A DNA stretch of 5,777 nucleotides from Paracoccaceae bacterium (GTDB taxonomy: Bacteria; Pseudomonadota; Alphaproteobacteria; Rhodobacterales; Rhodobacteraceae). The notes under the pieces were generated by a model. It did not search any database, was not told where the DNA came from, and saw only the letters and a program-made list of their open reading frames with translations. The position numbers and the translations under genes are program-made. The DNA is taken from NCBI GenBank assembly GCA_029881635.1, contig JAOUMG010000152.1, positions 1-5,777 of the forward strand, read 5' to 3'. Positions 5,506 to 5,777 of the stretch are shown one piece after another (the stretch's first letter is position 1; every line of letters starts with the position of its first letter).

Positions 5506-5777
5506 TGGCGATGAAACGGCGGCGCAGGATTCTCCTGGCACTGGTTGCCATCTATGTCGGCTACGGCGCCGTCATGACCTATCTCCATCCGCGCTACATT
5601 TACCCGTTTTCGCAGGAAGCTTTTGCGATGCCGGGGTTTTCCAGGACGGAAATCACTGTCGCAGACACCGGACCGCTCGGCGTCTGGGTTCACAAGGCGC
5701 AGCAGCACGATGCGCCTGTCATTGTCTATTTCATGGGGAATGCTGGAATATTGTCCATCCACAAAGCCCCGCTAGCA
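5505..5777 (+). CDS. Alpha/beta-hydrolase-like protein with N-terminal membrane anchor (3' end missing)
   Basis: The first 91 codons run open to the last base of the window. The start shares one base with the coaD stop (TAATG); ATG 5511, two codons later, is an alternative. No good ribosome binding site is seen, consistent with coupled translation. The N-terminus MKRRRRILLALVAIYVGYGAV is a basic cluster followed by a hydrophobic stretch (about residues 9-24), so a signal anchor with the rest outside the cytoplasm is likely. After HPRYIYPF a strand-rich part leads to APVIVYFMGNAG (about 72-83). This matches the first core strand and oxyanion turn of a family of single-anchor alpha/beta hydrolases (usually HGNAGN), here with Met where His is common. 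The nucleophile elbow GxSxG and the rest of the triad would lie beyond the window, so activity and substrate cannot be judged. Assignment rests on that one motif plus the N-terminal layout. Confidence 0.68.
   Translation, partial: MAMKRRRRILLALVAIYVGYGAVMTYLHPRYIYPFSQEAFAMPGFSRTEITVADTGPLGVWVHKAQQHDAPVIVYFMGNAGILSIHKAPLA

Noticed and set aside
1..5777. tRNA, rRNA, riboswitch, CRISPR array, insertion sequence or phage signatures
   Set aside because: No tandem spaced repeats, transposase or integrase frames, terminal inverted repeats or recognisable structured RNA were seen, and gaps between genes are all 126 bases or shorter.

Overview
The window looks like chromosomal DNA from an alphaproteobacterium, most likely a roseobacter-type Rhodobacteraceae. 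The evidence is GC-rich coding sequence with strong AGGAGG ribosome binding sites, a C-terminal sorting tail of the VPLPA/PEP-CTERM type, an alphaproteobacterial-style CoaD, and a methylmalonate-semialdehyde dehydrogenase divergent from a LysR regulator. This assignment comes from protein resemblance only; no search was run.

Layout. (1) 1-566, + strand: the 3' end of a secreted protein with a C-terminal sorting/anchor tail, followed by a hairpin and T-run at 576-601. (2) 654-1790, - strand: a YbdK-type carboxylate-amine ligase (GCS2 family), convergent with the first gene. (3) 1917-3416, - strand: mmsA, a CoA-acylating methylmalonate-semialdehyde dehydrogenase, with a very clear Rho-independent terminator just after it (1859-1893). 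(4) 3417-3519: a divergent control region carrying two related dyads whose centres are 42 bp apart. (5) 3520-4413, + strand: a LysR-family regulator. (6) 4472-4906, + strand: a small protein made of two CBS domains. (7) 4981-5505, + strand: coaD, phosphopantetheine adenylyltransferase. (8) 5505-5777, + strand: the 5' part of a membrane-anchored alpha/beta-hydrolase-like gene, overlapping the coaD stop codon and cut by the window end.

How the genes fit together. mmsA and the LysR gene form a divergent regulator/target pair, and the dyads between them are the best candidates for the regulator's binding sites. MmsA makes propionyl-CoA or acetyl-CoA from semialdehydes of valine, inositol or beta-alanine-type catabolism, using free CoA. 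CoaD makes a CoA precursor a few genes away, but no functional link between the two is shown. The CBS gene, coaD and the hydrolase gene run in the same direction, and at least coaD and the hydrolase look translationally coupled.

This is mainly ordinary housekeeping and catabolic gene content. I see no mobile element, RNA gene, CRISPR array or defence island. The most informative non-coding signal is the paired dyad between mmsA and the LysR gene.
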